In this document: positions 1 to 9,773 of the stretch, piece by piece
How positions within the stretch are numbered: position 1 is the first letter of the stretch
Layout: each line of letters starts with the position of its first letter
DNA from: JAJZVS01 sp963708095
GTDB taxonomy: Bacteria > Pseudomonadota > Alphaproteobacteria > Acetobacterales > Acetobacteraceae
Length of the DNA stretch: 64,000 bases
Direction of reading: 5' to 3'
NCBI GenBank assembly: GCA_963708095.1
Contig: OY970182.1
Coordinates: 2,108,001-2,172,000 of the forward strand
Notes under the pieces: model-generated
Told to the model about the DNA's origin: nothing
The model's input: only the letters and a program-made list of their open reading frames with translations
The model's database searches: none
Position numbers and translations under genes: made by a program

Positions 1-1782
<1,782 letters not shown>

Positions 1783-1825
1783 GTCCGGTTGCGTCCCGGC
1801 GGCCAAGGCCGTACCAGGTACTGCC

Positions 1826-2674
1826 ATGCTCGCCGGACCCTCCAGCCCGATCGACCCGCGCACCGCGCTCGATGCGGTGGGCCTGCTCGAAGACGACGAG
1901 ATCGACATCGCGGAAACCGCGCTGCAGTTCGCCCGCATCGACCTGCCGGAGGCGGACGTGGCGGCGGCGCGCACCGCCCTGTCCGCGATCGCCGCCGGCG
2001 CCGCCGCGCTCGGCCGCGCCACCCTGCCCGACGACCTGCCGGCCCGCGGCGTCGCACTCGCCCGCCTGCTCGCCGACCGCTATGGGTTTCGCGGCAATGT
2101 CGCGGACTACGACAACCCCGCCAACGCCAACCTGATCCGAGTGATCGAACGTCGGCAGGGCCTGCCGGTGGCGCTCGGCGTGCTGTGGTTGCACGCCGCA
2201 CGCGCAGCCGGATGGCCGGCGCACGGGGTGGACTTCCCGGCCCACTTCCTGATCGCCCTCGAAGGCGCCGGCGGCCAGCTCGTCGTGGACGCATTCGACG
2301 GCGGCACCGGCCTGGACGCCCCGGCACTCCGTGCCCTGATCAAGCGCGTGGCCGGCCCGGAAGCGGAACTGCGCCCCGGCCTGCTGCGCCCCGCCGGCAC
2401 CCGGGCCGTCCTGCTGCGGCTGCAGAACAATATCCGCACCCGCCGCCTGGCCGCCGGCGACGTCCCCGGCGGCCTCGAAGCCACCCGAGACATGCTGCGC
2501 ATCGCACCCGACCAAGCCGGCCTCTGGCGCGAAGCCGGCACACTCCACCAGCGCCTCGACCAGGTGACCGCCGCCCTCCGCTGCTTCGAACGCTTCCTGA
2601 CCCTCGTCCCAAACGGCGACGCCTCAGCCCGCCTCCGCCGCGAAATAGCCGACCTGCGCGCGCGGCTGCACTGA
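1826..2674 (+). CDS. SirB1/transglutaminase-like family protein with TPR tail
   Basis: 282 residues. The middle third (about residues 95-190) has the SirB1-type transglutaminase-like fold signature, with a segment reading RRQGLPVALGVLW followed by HGVDFPAHFL. The last 70 residues look like a tetratricopeptide pair (EATRDMLRIAPDQAGLWREAG, then a second helix-turn-helix unit). Members of this family are widespread in proteobacteria; their biochemical role is not established, so only the family is assigned. It starts 43 bases after thiC in the same direction, so it may be co-transcribed. The gene ends immediately before a strong hairpin shared with the convergent HIT gene. Confidence 0.8.
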   Translation: MLAGPSSPIDPRTALDAVGLLEDDEIDIAETALQFARIDLPEADVAAARTALSAIAAGAAALGRATLPDDLPARGVALARLLADRYGFRGNVADYDNPANANLIRVIERRQGLPVALGVLWLHAARAAGWPAHGVDFPAHFLIALEGAGGQLVVDAFDGGTGLDAPALRALIKRVAGPEAELRPGLLRPAGTRAVLLRLQNNIRTRRLAAGDVPGGLEATRDMLRIAPDQAGLWREAGTLHQRLDQVTAALRCFERFLTLVPNGDASARLRREIADLRARLH

Positions 2675-2676
2675 CG

Positions 2677-2780
2677 CCCACAGCCGGGTGAGGTGTGTGC
2701 CGCATGGCGGCGAAGGCCAGAGGGGCGCTGCCCCCCCTGGCCTTCGCCGCCATGCGGCACACACCTCACCCGGCTGCGGG
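2677..2780. terminator. 40-bp perfect inverted repeat between convergent genes
   Basis: Arms at 2681-2720 and 2737-2776 are exact reverse complements, separated by a 16-base G/C-rich loop that can itself pair. The repeat extends a few bases further outward with one mismatch. It lies between the SirB1-like gene and the convergent HIT gene and overlaps the last codons of the HIT gene. A bidirectional terminator is the simplest reading, but the arm length and perfection are more than termination needs. No U-tract follows either arm. Confidence 0.6.
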
Positions 2781-3149
2781 CAGCATGCGTCCGAGCGGGC
2801 GGCCGGCGAACAGATGGACGTGGAAGTGGGCGACTTCCTGGCCCGACTCAGTGCCCATGTTGGCCAGCAGGCGGTAGCCGGGGGCTTCCAGGCCCAGGTG
2901 GCGGGCCACGGTGCCGACGGCGCGGACGAAGCCGGCGATTTCCTCTGCTGTGGCCTGGGCACTGAAATCGGCGAAGGAGCAGTACTGACCTTTCGGGATC
3001 ACCAGCACGTGCACGGGGGCTTGCGGGGCGATGTCGTGGAAGGCGAGTGCCCAGCTGTCCTCGTAGATTTTCCGGCACGGGATTTCCCCGCGCAGAATAC
3101 GGGCGAAGATGTTGGTCTCGTCGTAGGGGGGAAGTCCGGACACCGCCAT
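2766..3149 (-). CDS. HIT family hydrolase
   Basis: 127-residue histidine-triad protein with the active-site motif HFHVHLF at about residues 108-114. Family members hydrolyse purine nucleoside phosphoramidates or related nucleotides. The start chosen (MAVSGLPPYDETNIF) matches the usual N-terminus of the family; a longer open frame upstream has no family similarity. It is the last gene of the his cluster, 43 bases after hisE, a common alphaproteobacterial arrangement. The stop codon lies inside the right arm of the 40-bp hairpin. Confidence 0.9.
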   Translation of the reverse strand: MAVSGLPPYDETNIFARILRGEIPCRKIYEDSWALAFHDIAPQAPVHVLVIPKGQYCSFADFSAQATAEEIAGFVRAVGTVARHLGLEAPGYRLLANMGTESGQEVAHFHVHLFAGRPLGRMLPAAG

Positions 3150-3192
3150 CGGGCGCTCCTGCGGTTTTGCGCGCTCAGGGGGATTTGTGCAG

Positions 3193-3735
3193 TCAGGGGA
3201 TTTTCCTCGTTTCCAGCCCAAACGCAACCGGCAGGGTGCGCGCGCGGGAGGCTTTCTCGGCAATGCCGCTGATGCCTTCGCGGCGCTTGAGTTCGGTCCA
3301 CACGTCGTCCGGCGTCACGCCTGCGGCCACCCAGAGGACCATCAGGTGGTAGAGCACGTCCGCGCTTTCGGCCACCAGGGCGTCGCGATTGCCGGCGACT
3401 GCCTCGATCAGGCATTCGACCGCTTCCTCGCCGAATTTCTGCGCCACTTTGGGCAGGCCGCGCGACAGCAAGCGGGCGGAGTGGCTCACCGCCGGATCGG
3501 TGTCGCGGCGGCTTTGCACCACGGCGTACAGCCGGTCGAGCACCGTCGAGCCGGGGCCGATCGCCAGCGGGGGCAGGGGTGCGGGTTCCGTGCGGGGTTC
3601 GGGACGCGCCGGCAGCGCGGGTTCGCGTTTGCTCGTCTTCCCCGTCGCGGCACGTTTGCGGGGGCGCTTCGTTGCCTCCGTCTCACGTTTCTTGCCAGGA
3701 CGCTTCCCTGGCCGTTTCTTTACCGTCTTCGCCAT
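3193..3735 (-). CDS. hisE: Phosphoribosyl-ATP pyrophosphatase with basic N-terminal extension
   Basis: Second step of histidine synthesis: hydrolysis of phosphoribosyl-ATP to phosphoribosyl-AMP. The C-terminal 115 residues carry the all-helical MazG-like core (KFGEEAVECLIEA and ESADVLYHLMVL, supplying the metal-binding Glu/Asp residues). The protein is 180 residues, whereas HisE is usually about 105-110. The extra 65 residues are Lys/Arg/Pro-rich and look unstructured. A GTG at residue 65 could start a standard-length protein, so the extension may not be translated. It begins 9 bases after the hisF stop. Confidence 0.93.
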   Translation of the reverse strand: MAKTVKKRPGKRPGKKRETEATKRPRKRAATGKTSKREPALPARPEPRTEPAPLPPLAIGPGSTVLDRLYAVVQSRRDTDPAVSHSARLLSRGLPKVAQKFGEEAVECLIEAVAGNRDALVAESADVLYHLMVLWVAAGVTPDDVWTELKRREGISGIAEKASRARTLPVAFGLETRKIP

Positions 3736-3744
3736 TCGTGTTCC

Positions 3745-4515
3745 CTACGCGGTCACGCGCGGCAGACGCACGGGCAGTCCTGCCCGCGCCAGGGCTGCCT
3801 TCACCTCGGCGATGCGGAACGTGCCGAAGTGGAACACGCTCGCCGCCAGCAGGCCGGTGGCGCCGGCCTGCGCGCCTGCCACGAAATGCTCCAAGGTGCC
3901 GACGCCGCCCGAGGCGATGACCGGCAGCCGCACCGCGCCGCACACGGCGCGCAGCAGATCGAGATCGAAACCTTGCCCGGTGCCGTCCCGGTCCATGCTG
4001 GTGAGCAGGACTTCGCCCGCCCCCAGTGCCGCGACCCGGCGGCACCAGTCGAGCACGTCGATCCCGGTGCCGCGCCGGCCGCCGTGGGTGAACACTTCCC
4101 AGCGATCCGGCCCCGTTTGCTTGGCATCGACCGCGACCACGACGCACTGGCTGCCGAATTTCTCTGCCGCCTCGGCAACCAGCTCCGGGCGCGCGACCGC
4201 GGCCGAGTTCACGCTGCACTTGTCCGCCCCGGCCAGCAGCAGGCGGCGCATGTCCTCCACCGACCGCACGCCGCCGCCGACCGTCAGCGGCAGGAACACG
4301 CGGGCGGCGGTGCGGCCGACGACGTCGAGCAGGGTGTCGCGGTTCTCAAAGCTCGCGGTGATGTCGAGGAAGGTCAGTTCGTCGGCGCCGGCGGCGTCGT
4401 ACAGGGTCGCCTGTTCCACCGGGTCGCCGGCGTCGCGCAGGGAGACGAAGTTCACGCCCTTCACGACGCGGCCGTCTTTGACGTCGAGGCAGGGGATGAC
4501 ACGAAGCTTCAACAT
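3745..4515 (-). CDS. hisF: Imidazole glycerol phosphate synthase cyclase subunit
   Basis: 256 residues, the normal length. HisF pairs with HisH and turns PRFAR plus ammonia into imidazole glycerol phosphate and AICAR. The two catalytic aspartates are visible in CLDVKDG near the N-terminus and in VVAVDAKQ in the middle of the barrel. The start MLKLRVIPCLDV is the family start; an upstream GTG would add 22 unrelated residues. HisA lies upstream after a 190-base gap, the largest gap inside this cluster. Confidence 0.97.
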   Translation of the reverse strand: MLKLRVIPCLDVKDGRVVKGVNFVSLRDAGDPVEQATLYDAAGADELTFLDITASFENRDTLLDVVGRTAARVFLPLTVGGGVRSVEDMRRLLLAGADKCSVNSAAVARPELVAEAAEKFGSQCVVVAVDAKQTGPDRWEVFTHGGRRGTGIDVLDWCRRVAALGAGEVLLTSMDRDGTGQGFDLDLLRAVCGAVRLPVIASGGVGTLEHFVAGAQAGATGLLAASVFHFGTFRIAEVKAALARAGLPVRLPRVTA

Positions 4516-4705
4516 AACGGCTTGTCTTACACCGGGGGCACGTGATCGTGGCAAGCGGGGAATGGGGCGGGCAGCGGTCACCCGGGGGCGCCGACCGGCC
4601 GCAGGCGCAGCAGCCGGGGTAGATCCGGCGGGCGCATATGTTGCTGCGACCGTCCCGGTGCAAGGGGGCGCACCGCTGCAAGCGGCAGGCGTGCGGCGGC
4701 CGGCC

Positions 4706-5440
4706 TCACTGTCCCAATGCAGCCAGCGCCGCCGCGGGATCGAGCCGCCCGTCGTACAGCGCCCGTCCCACGATCACCCCCGTCAGGCTGGTCCCCGGCG
4801 CCGCCGCGCGCAGCGCGACCAGGTCAGCCAGCCCGGCGACACCGCCGGAGGCGATCACGGGCGTTGCGACCAGCCGCGCGAGCGCGACCGTCTGTTCGAG
4901 ATTGAGGCCCGTCAGCATGCCGTCGCGCGCGATATCCGTGTAGATCAGCGCCGCCGCCCCAGCGTCCTGCAGCCGCAACGCGAGGTCGGTGGAGGCGAGG
5001 GTGCTGGTTTCCGCCCAACCCTCGGTGGCGACGAACCCGTCCCGCGCGTCGATCCCGACCGCGATCCGATCGGGGAAGGCGGCGCAGGCCTGGCGCACCA
5101 GCTCGGGGTTCTTGGCCGCGGCGCTGCCCAGGATCACCCGGCGCACGCCGGCTTCCAGCCAGGCTTCGATCGCGGCCAGGTCGCGGATGCCGCCGCCGAG
5201 CTGCACCGGCAGGGAGGTCGCGGCCAGGATCGCGCGCACCGCGTCGGCGTTCACCGGGCGGCCGGCGAAGGCGCCGTTCAGGTCGACCACGTGCAGCCAG
5301 GCGAACCCCGCCTGTTGCCACGTCCGGGCCTGCGCCGCGGGGTCGTCGGCATAGACGGTGACGTCTTCCATCACGCCGCGGCGCAGGCGCACGCACTTTC
5401 CGTCCTTGAGGTCGATGGCAGGGAACAGGGTGAGGCTCAT
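4706..5440 (-). CDS. hisA: ProFAR isomerase HisA
   Basis: 244-residue TIM-barrel isomerase converting ProFAR to PRFAR. The catalytic aspartates sit in PAIDLKDGKCVRL (residue about 10) and VGIDARDG (about residue 130). Its ATG overlaps the stop codon of the upstream GNAT gene in an ATGA, which indicates translational coupling. Confidence 0.97.
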   Translation of the reverse strand: MSLTLFPAIDLKDGKCVRLRRGVMEDVTVYADDPAAQARTWQQAGFAWLHVVDLNGAFAGRPVNADAVRAILAATSLPVQLGGGIRDLAAIEAWLEAGVRRVILGSAAAKNPELVRQACAAFPDRIAVGIDARDGFVATEGWAETSTLASTDLALRLQDAGAAALIYTDIARDGMLTGLNLEQTVALARLVATPVIASGGVAGLADLVALRAAAPGTSLTGVIVGRALYDGRLDPAAALAALGQ

Positions 5441-6024
5441 GCCGCCCCCTCCCCCCGATGGCGCAACGCCTGGGGTTGCAGCAGTTTGTAGTAGTAGAGG
5501 CCGCGCACCGTTCGCCCGTCCACCCGCGCATAGGCCGGATGCTCGCCCCAGCGGACGAAGCCGAGCGATTCGTATAGCCGCCGCGCCGCCGTCTGGGTTT
5601 CCCGCACGTCGAGGTTGAGCACCTGGTAGCCGAGCGCGCGTGCTGCCTCCTCCACCTCGCGAGTGAGTAACGTCGCCATGCCGTGGCCGCGGGCGTAGGG
5701 GGCGACGAAGCTGTGCATCAGGGTGGCGGCGAAGGCCTGCGCCTCGTTATTGCGCGGCGGGCGGACGAGCTGCGCGGCGCCGACCACCACGCCGTCCAGC
5801 CGGGCGAGGAACAGGGATCGTTCCGGCACCAGCAACACGCCGCGGTAATAGCTTTCGAGCGCGCGGTGGCCGGGCGGGGTGACCCAGCCGAAGCCGCCGC
5901 CGTCGATGATGGCGGCATGGGTCGCTTCGCACAGGGCGTGCAGATCGTTCTCGTCATCGAAGGATTCGGCACGCTCCACCGCCCGCAGCGATTCGGGCGG
6001 CGGATCGGTGGGGGAATCTGCCAT
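5437..6024 (-). CDS. GNAT family N-acetyltransferase inside the his cluster
   Basis: 195 residues with a single GNAT fold. The acetyl-CoA pyrophosphate loop is visible as YARGHGMATLL, followed by the helix and by LNLDVRETQTAARRLYESLGF, the typical motif B segment. The acceptor substrate is not predictable. It lies directly between hisH and hisA: its ATG follows the hisH stop without a gap and its stop overlaps the hisA start, so it is translated with the pathway. A role in histidine synthesis is not implied by sequence. Confidence 0.85.
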   Translation of the reverse strand: MADSPTDPPPESLRAVERAESFDDENDLHALCEATHAAIIDGGGFGWVTPPGHRALESYYRGVLLVPERSLFLARLDGVVVGAAQLVRPPRNNEAQAFAATLMHSFVAPYARGHGMATLLTREVEEAARALGYQVLNLDVRETQTAARRLYESLGFVRWGEHPAYARVDGRTVRGLYYYKLLQPQALRHRGEGAA

Positions 6025-6660
6025 CTACGGGGTCCAGCGCAGGAAGTTGGTCAGGATCTGCAGGCCGACCGCCTGGCTTTTCTCGACATGGAACTGGGTG
6101 CCGGCGCGGTTGCCGGCGGCGACCATCGCGACGACTTTGCCGCCGTAGTCGGTGGTGGCCAGCACCTCCGCCGGGTCGGCGCCGGTGAGGGCGTAGCTGT
6201 GCACGAAATAGGCGTGGTCGCCAGACACCAGGCCGTCGAGCAGCGGATGCGCGCCAGGGCGGAAGTCGAGCGTGTTCCAGCCCATCTGCGGCAGGCGCAG
6301 CCCGGGCGCGTCCATCGCCGCGATCTCGCCCTTGATCCAGCCGAAGCCCGGGGTGATGCGGTGTTCCAGCCCGCGTTCGGTCATGAGCTGCATGCCGACG
6401 CAGATGCCGAGGAACGGGCGGCCGGCGTCGGTCGCTTCCATGATCGCCTGTTCCATGCCCGGCACGGCGGCGAGACCGTGGGCGCAATCGGCGAACGCCC
6501 CCTGGCCGGGCAGCACGATGCGATCGGCGCGCGCCACCACGTCCGGATCGGCGGTGACGGTGACGGCGGCCGCGAGCCCTGCCCGCTCCGCCGCCAGGGC
6601 GAGCGCGCGGGAGGCGGAGGCGAGGTTGCCGCTGCCGTAATCGACCACCGCGACTTTCAT
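6025..6660 (-). CDS. hisH: Imidazole glycerol phosphate synthase glutaminase subunit
   Basis: 211-residue class I glutamine amidotransferase that supplies ammonia to HisF. The nucleophilic cysteine is in GICVGMQLM and the His-Glu pair is in FHVEKSQ near the C-terminus. The start MKVAVVDYGSGN is the standard one; a longer upstream frame overlaps the DUF2628 gene in another frame and is not coding. Confidence 0.96.
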   Translation of the reverse strand: MKVAVVDYGSGNLASASRALALAAERAGLAAAVTVTADPDVVARADRIVLPGQGAFADCAHGLAAVPGMEQAIMEATDAGRPFLGICVGMQLMTERGLEHRITPGFGWIKGEIAAMDAPGLRLPQMGWNTLDFRPGAHPLLDGLVSGDHAYFVHSYALTGADPAEVLATTDYGGKVVAMVAAGNRAGTQFHVEKSQAVGLQILTNFLRWTP

Positions 6661-6673
6661 GGTCCTGCGACTT

Positions 6674-7078
6674 TCATGCCGCCGTGCCGGCGGCCGGCCC
6701 GGCGGGGAAGAACGCGGCGGCCAGTTCCGGCCGCTGCGCGAGCAACCGCAGCAGCGCCGCGTCGGCGTCCGGTGCCGCGACGACATGGGCGAGCGCATAG
6801 CCGCGCCAGGCGAGCGAGACGCGCACGAGGTCCCAGCCGCTGAAGCCGAGCCCGACCGCCAGGGCCGCCTCCAAAATGCCGCGCGCCGGGGCGGGCACCA
6901 GCGCCGCGATCAGCACCGCGCAAGCGAGCGCGATCGCGCCGGGGACCCAGGCGCGCCGCGCCAGCAGCCAAAGGCCGCCGAACAACAGCGCGCCCCAGGC
7001 GAAGCCTTCCTTCACCAGCACCGGCGGCGCGCCAGGGGGCAGTTGTGTCGGGCGCAGATGGGCGGTGAAGATTTTCAC
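6674..7078 (-). CDS. DUF2628 membrane protein
   Basis: 134 residues with about three hydrophobic segments (roughly residues 26-40, 46-62 and 66-84) and a C-terminal soluble tail rich in Ala and Leu. The pattern, with the GFAWGALLFGGLWLLARR start of the first helix, fits DUF2628, a small inner-membrane family of unknown function. Its ATG overlaps the hisB stop (ATGA) and hisH follows 13 bases later. The conserved place between hisB and hisH suggests co-expression but not a defined role. Confidence 0.75.
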   Translation of the reverse strand: MKIFTAHLRPTQLPPGAPPVLVKEGFAWGALLFGGLWLLARRAWVPGAIALACAVLIAALVPAPARGILEAALAVGLGFSGWDLVRVSLAWRGYALAHVVAAPDADAALLRLLAQRPELAAAFFPAGPAAGTAA

Positions 7079-7665
7079 AGCGCGCCCTTGGTGGAAGGAA
7101 TCGCGTCGCCGATGCGCGGGTCGTACGCCGCCGCCACGCGCAGCGCCCGTGCCGCGGCCTTGAAGCAGCTTTCCGCCACGTGGTGCGCGTTATGGCCGGC
7201 GCGGCGGGTGATGTGCAGGGTGAGCAGGGCGTTGGCGGCGAAGGCGCGGAAGAATTCCTCGAACAATTCGGTGTCGATCTCACCGATGCGCTGGCGTTCG
7301 AACGTGACGGTCCAGGCAAGGTATCCGCGGCCGGAGATGTCGACGGCGGCTTCGGCCAGCGCCTCGTCCATCGGCACCAGGGCGTGGCCGAAGCGGGCGA
7401 TGCCGCGCTTGTCGCCGATCGCCTCGGCGAAGGCGCGGCCGAGCACGATGCCGACGTCTTCGGTGGTGTGGTGGCAGTCGATCTGCAGATCGCCCTGGGC
7501 GCGGACCCGCAGGTCGAACAGCGCATGGCGGGCGAAGGCGGTCAGCATGTGGTCGAGGAAGCCGATCCCGGTATCGATCTCCGACGCGCCGGACCCGTCG
7601 AGGTCGAGCGTGAGGGCGATGTCGGTCTCGGCGGTGGCGCGGGTGAGGGATGCGGTGCGGCCCAT
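7075..7665 (-). CDS. hisB: Imidazoleglycerol-phosphate dehydratase
   Basis: 196-residue monofunctional IGPD. The manganese-binding histidine motifs are all present: GFLDHML and ARHALFDL near residue 40, DCHHTTEDVGI near residue 65, and GHNAHHVAE near residue 165. No phosphatase domain is fused. This is the first gene of the cluster as seen here; hslVU, often found upstream of hisB in alphaproteobacteria, is absent and the upstream kilobase is repeat-rich non-coding DNA. Confidence 0.96.
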   Translation of the reverse strand: MGRTASLTRATAETDIALTLDLDGSGASEIDTGIGFLDHMLTAFARHALFDLRVRAQGDLQIDCHHTTEDVGIVLGRAFAEAIGDKRGIARFGHALVPMDEALAEAAVDISGRGYLAWTVTFERQRIGEIDTELFEEFFRAFAANALLTLHITRRAGHNAHHVAESCFKAAARALRVAAAYDPRIGDAIPSTKGAL

Positions 7666-7977
7666 GGGGGTGCAGTAGCGCAGGCGTGGGGCCGGTGCCA
7701 GGGGGTGCGTCGCATGAGGGGAAGCGGGTGCCGGGACGGCGGAGCTCGCAGTCTGGAGGGCGGATGCCGGGCGCCGCTATCGGACATGCCCCTCCCCGTT
7801 CCGGTCGCCGGCGGACCCGGCGTCACCATGGCGGCCATCCGCGGCCATCCGGACCTCTCGACATGGCTGGGCTGGACGCGGCCACCGGAGCCCGGCTTTC
7901 CGCATTTTGGACCCTATGGCGACCAGGCTCCACGGATCGTCTGGCTGGTGTGGTCGGCTTCAGGTGGTTGTCGGTTC

Positions 7978-8159
7978 GCTGTCGGGACCATGAAAAAAGT
8001 CCGCTCGACGCCACGGCATGCCTGCCGGTGTGGCGATCGCTGCGTCACCGCGCGCCTGGCGCCGCGGCAATGGCTCGGATCCTGCGGACCGATGCGGGCC
8101 GCGGTTGGCGCGGTCCCGACGCACTGGCCGCGCTGATCGTACGGTTCGCGAAATCGCCA
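7978..8159 (+). repeat. Dispersed repeat B, copy 1
   Basis: About 180 bp closely matching 25230-25410 in the same orientation. Both begin with CGCTGTCGGGAC and end with GCGAAATCGCCA, and the similarity runs through the whole length with scattered substitutions and a few short indels. Not coding in any consistent frame. Confidence 0.8.
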
Positions 8160-8167
8160 GCTCCTAC

Positions 8168-8520
8168 CACGGAGGACGTGCGGAGGATCATGGAGGCTCA
8201 GAGCGATCGCATTTGGCAGGAACGCACCGGCCACCATGCCAACACTCCCTCTCCCACTTGCGGGAGAGGGCTGGGGTGAGGGTGTCGGGGACGACGCAAG
8301 CACCCTCACCCCTCCCTGCTATGAAAAACAGAAATGAGATTCCACGATTACGTTCCTGTGAAGGATTTTCATCCCCGGTGGCGCATCGGCGGCCCGATGC
8401 AGTGCATCTCTCCCGCAAGCGGGAGAGGGGGCGTTGGCGTGCCGGCCGGTGCGTTCCGGCCAAATGCGGTCGCCCTGCGCCTCCGTGACCCTCCGTGGTC
8501 CTCCGCACGTCCTCCGTGAT
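8168..8520. repeat. Large imperfect inverted repeat
   Basis: The arms lie at about 8168-8271 and 8406-8520. The left arm, starting near ACGGAGGACGTGCGGAGG, reverse-complements onto the right arm ending CCTCCGCACGTCCTCCGT, with dispersed mismatches and a short insertion. The loop of about 135 bp contains repeat A. The inner ends of both arms carry GGGAGAGGG/CCCTCTCCC palindromes. Confidence 0.7.
8366..8415 (+). repeat. Dispersed repeat A, copy 1
   Basis: A 50-bp sequence starting TTTTCATCCCCGGTGG that recurs at 19415-19465 with only a few mismatches. It ends in CTCTCCCGC next to a short palindrome. Confidence 0.75.
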
Positions 8521-8637
8521 AAAATCTTGCCGGATCGCGAAGGCACCCGCCCCGTCGTCGTCCCCCGGCTCCGATCAGCAGCCGGCTCGCGAGGTTGCCC
8601 CCACGACGCCGCGAAAGTGCGGAAAGTCGAGCTGAGG
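8517..8637 (+). repeat. Dispersed repeat C, copy 1
   Basis: About 120 bp matching 35044-35160 in the same orientation. Both start TGATAAAA and end AAAGTCGAGCTGAGG, with a few substitutions and small deletions between them. Confidence 0.8.
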
Positions 8638-8690
8638 ACCGGCGACACCGCCAGCTGGGTGCGCCTGCCGCCGTCAGTCGCGCGCTACGG

Positions 8691-9773
8691 TCATCCCCCG
8701 TTCCGGCGCGGCGGCTCCTGGATGATGACGCCCGCCCACTCCAGCCCCCGATACGTCTCATAGCCGGGCGTGAGATGGAACGCGGTGGTGCGGCCGTTGC
8801 GGTCGTGCTGGACACCGCTGCGCCGGCCGCCCGTCTCGAGCGCGATCCTTTCGCCGAGCTCGCCCTGGCGGTCCGAGGCGGCGAGGACCCGGCCACGCGC
8901 ATCCACGAGCAGCACACGCGAGCGCGCCGCTTCATCCGGTGAGAGGCGCACGCCCTCGATGACCGCGCGAGCCTGCGAGCCCCAGTCGAAATGGATGCCG
9001 AGCACGCCGATCGGCTGCCCGTTCGCCTCTCCCCCCGCGCGCACCGCGGCAGCGTAGGTGGCGACCGGCGCACCTTCCAGGGCCGGGCACGCCATCACGT
9101 CGGCGACCGCATAGTCGTCGCCGGAGGCGGAGGCGAGCGCCTGACGGAACCAGTTCTCGCCAGAAACATCGAGGCCGCACACCCCCGGATAGCGATCCGG
9201 CCGGCCGTGCGCCACGACCCGCCCGTCCGGGGTGCAGATCCAGAGATCGAGATAGACCGTGTAGGCGGAGAGGATGACGCCGAGCCGACGCTCGGCCTCC
9301 GCGCGGTGCTCCACCGTGTGATCGGCTGCCGCCACCACCGCGGCATCGGTTGCCCACCAACGCACATCGCAGGTGCGTTCGTAGAGATTGCGGTCGATGA
9401 TCTCGATCGCGTTCAGGCAGAGATCGACGAGGCGCTGCCCGCGCACATCTTCTGCCATGCGGCCCCCGACGGCGCGCAATTCGTCGAGGGCGGTCCTGAG
9501 CTCGGTTTCCATCTCGGCGGCGAGCCGGCCGATTTCGGCGCTCACGCCTTTTACCTCTCCGGCGACGACGGCGAATCCCTTGCCCGCTTCGCCGGCCCGG
9601 GCGGCTTCGATCGTGGCGTTGAGCGCAAGAATCCTGGTCTGGCCGGTGATGCGCTGTATGGCGCGCGCCTTGCTGCCGGCGATCGCGGCGACGCGGTCGG
9701 CGAGTTCGACAACCCGCTCCGGCGTGTCGGCCGAGGCAGGTGCTTCCGGAGTTGCAGCCAACGAATCATCCAT
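8691..9773 (-). CDS. Soluble methyl-accepting chemotaxis protein with C-terminal sensor
   Basis: 360 residues. The N-terminal third holds the conserved chemoreceptor hairpin tip (ITGQTRILALNATIEAARAG and GKGFAVVAGEV), which contacts CheA/CheW. The C-terminal two thirds resemble a Cache/PDC-like ligand domain (DLWICTPDGRVVAHG, SGENWFRQAL, LLVDARGRVLAASD). There is no hydrophobic transmembrane segment and no HAMP, so the protein should be cytoplasmic, and domain order is reversed relative to classical receptors. The start MDDSLAATPEAP was chosen because residues upstream lack similarity. The signalling hairpin looks short, so whether it forms standard arrays is uncertain. Confidence 0.85.
   Translation of the reverse strand: MDDSLAATPEAPASADTPERVVELADRVAAIAGSKARAIQRITGQTRILALNATIEAARAGEAGKGFAVVAGEVKGVSAEIGRLAAEMETELRTALDELRAVGGRMAEDVRGQRLVDLCLNAIEIIDRNLYERTCDVRWWATDAAVVAAADHTVEHRAEAERRLGVILSAYTVYLDLWICTPDGRVVAHGRPDRYPGVCGLDVSGENWFRQALASASGDDYAVADVMACPALEGAPVATYAAAVRAGGEANGQPIGVLGIHFDWGSQARAVIEGVRLSPDEAARSRVLLVDARGRVLAASDRQGELGERIALETGGRRSGVQHDRNGRTTAFHLTPGYETYRGLEWAGVIIQEPPRRNGG

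Larger units (their letters stand above)
7666..8690. other. Gene-free kilobase made of dispersed repeats
   Basis: No frame here has family similarity or a convincing start. The stretch holds a copy of dispersed repeat B (7978-8159), an imperfect inverted repeat of about 100 bp per arm, a copy of repeat A (8366-8415) and a copy of repeat C (8517-8637), described separately. Short CTCTCCCGC/GCGGGAGAG palindromes recur. It looks like accumulated repeat insertions upstream of hisB. Confidence 0.7.
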
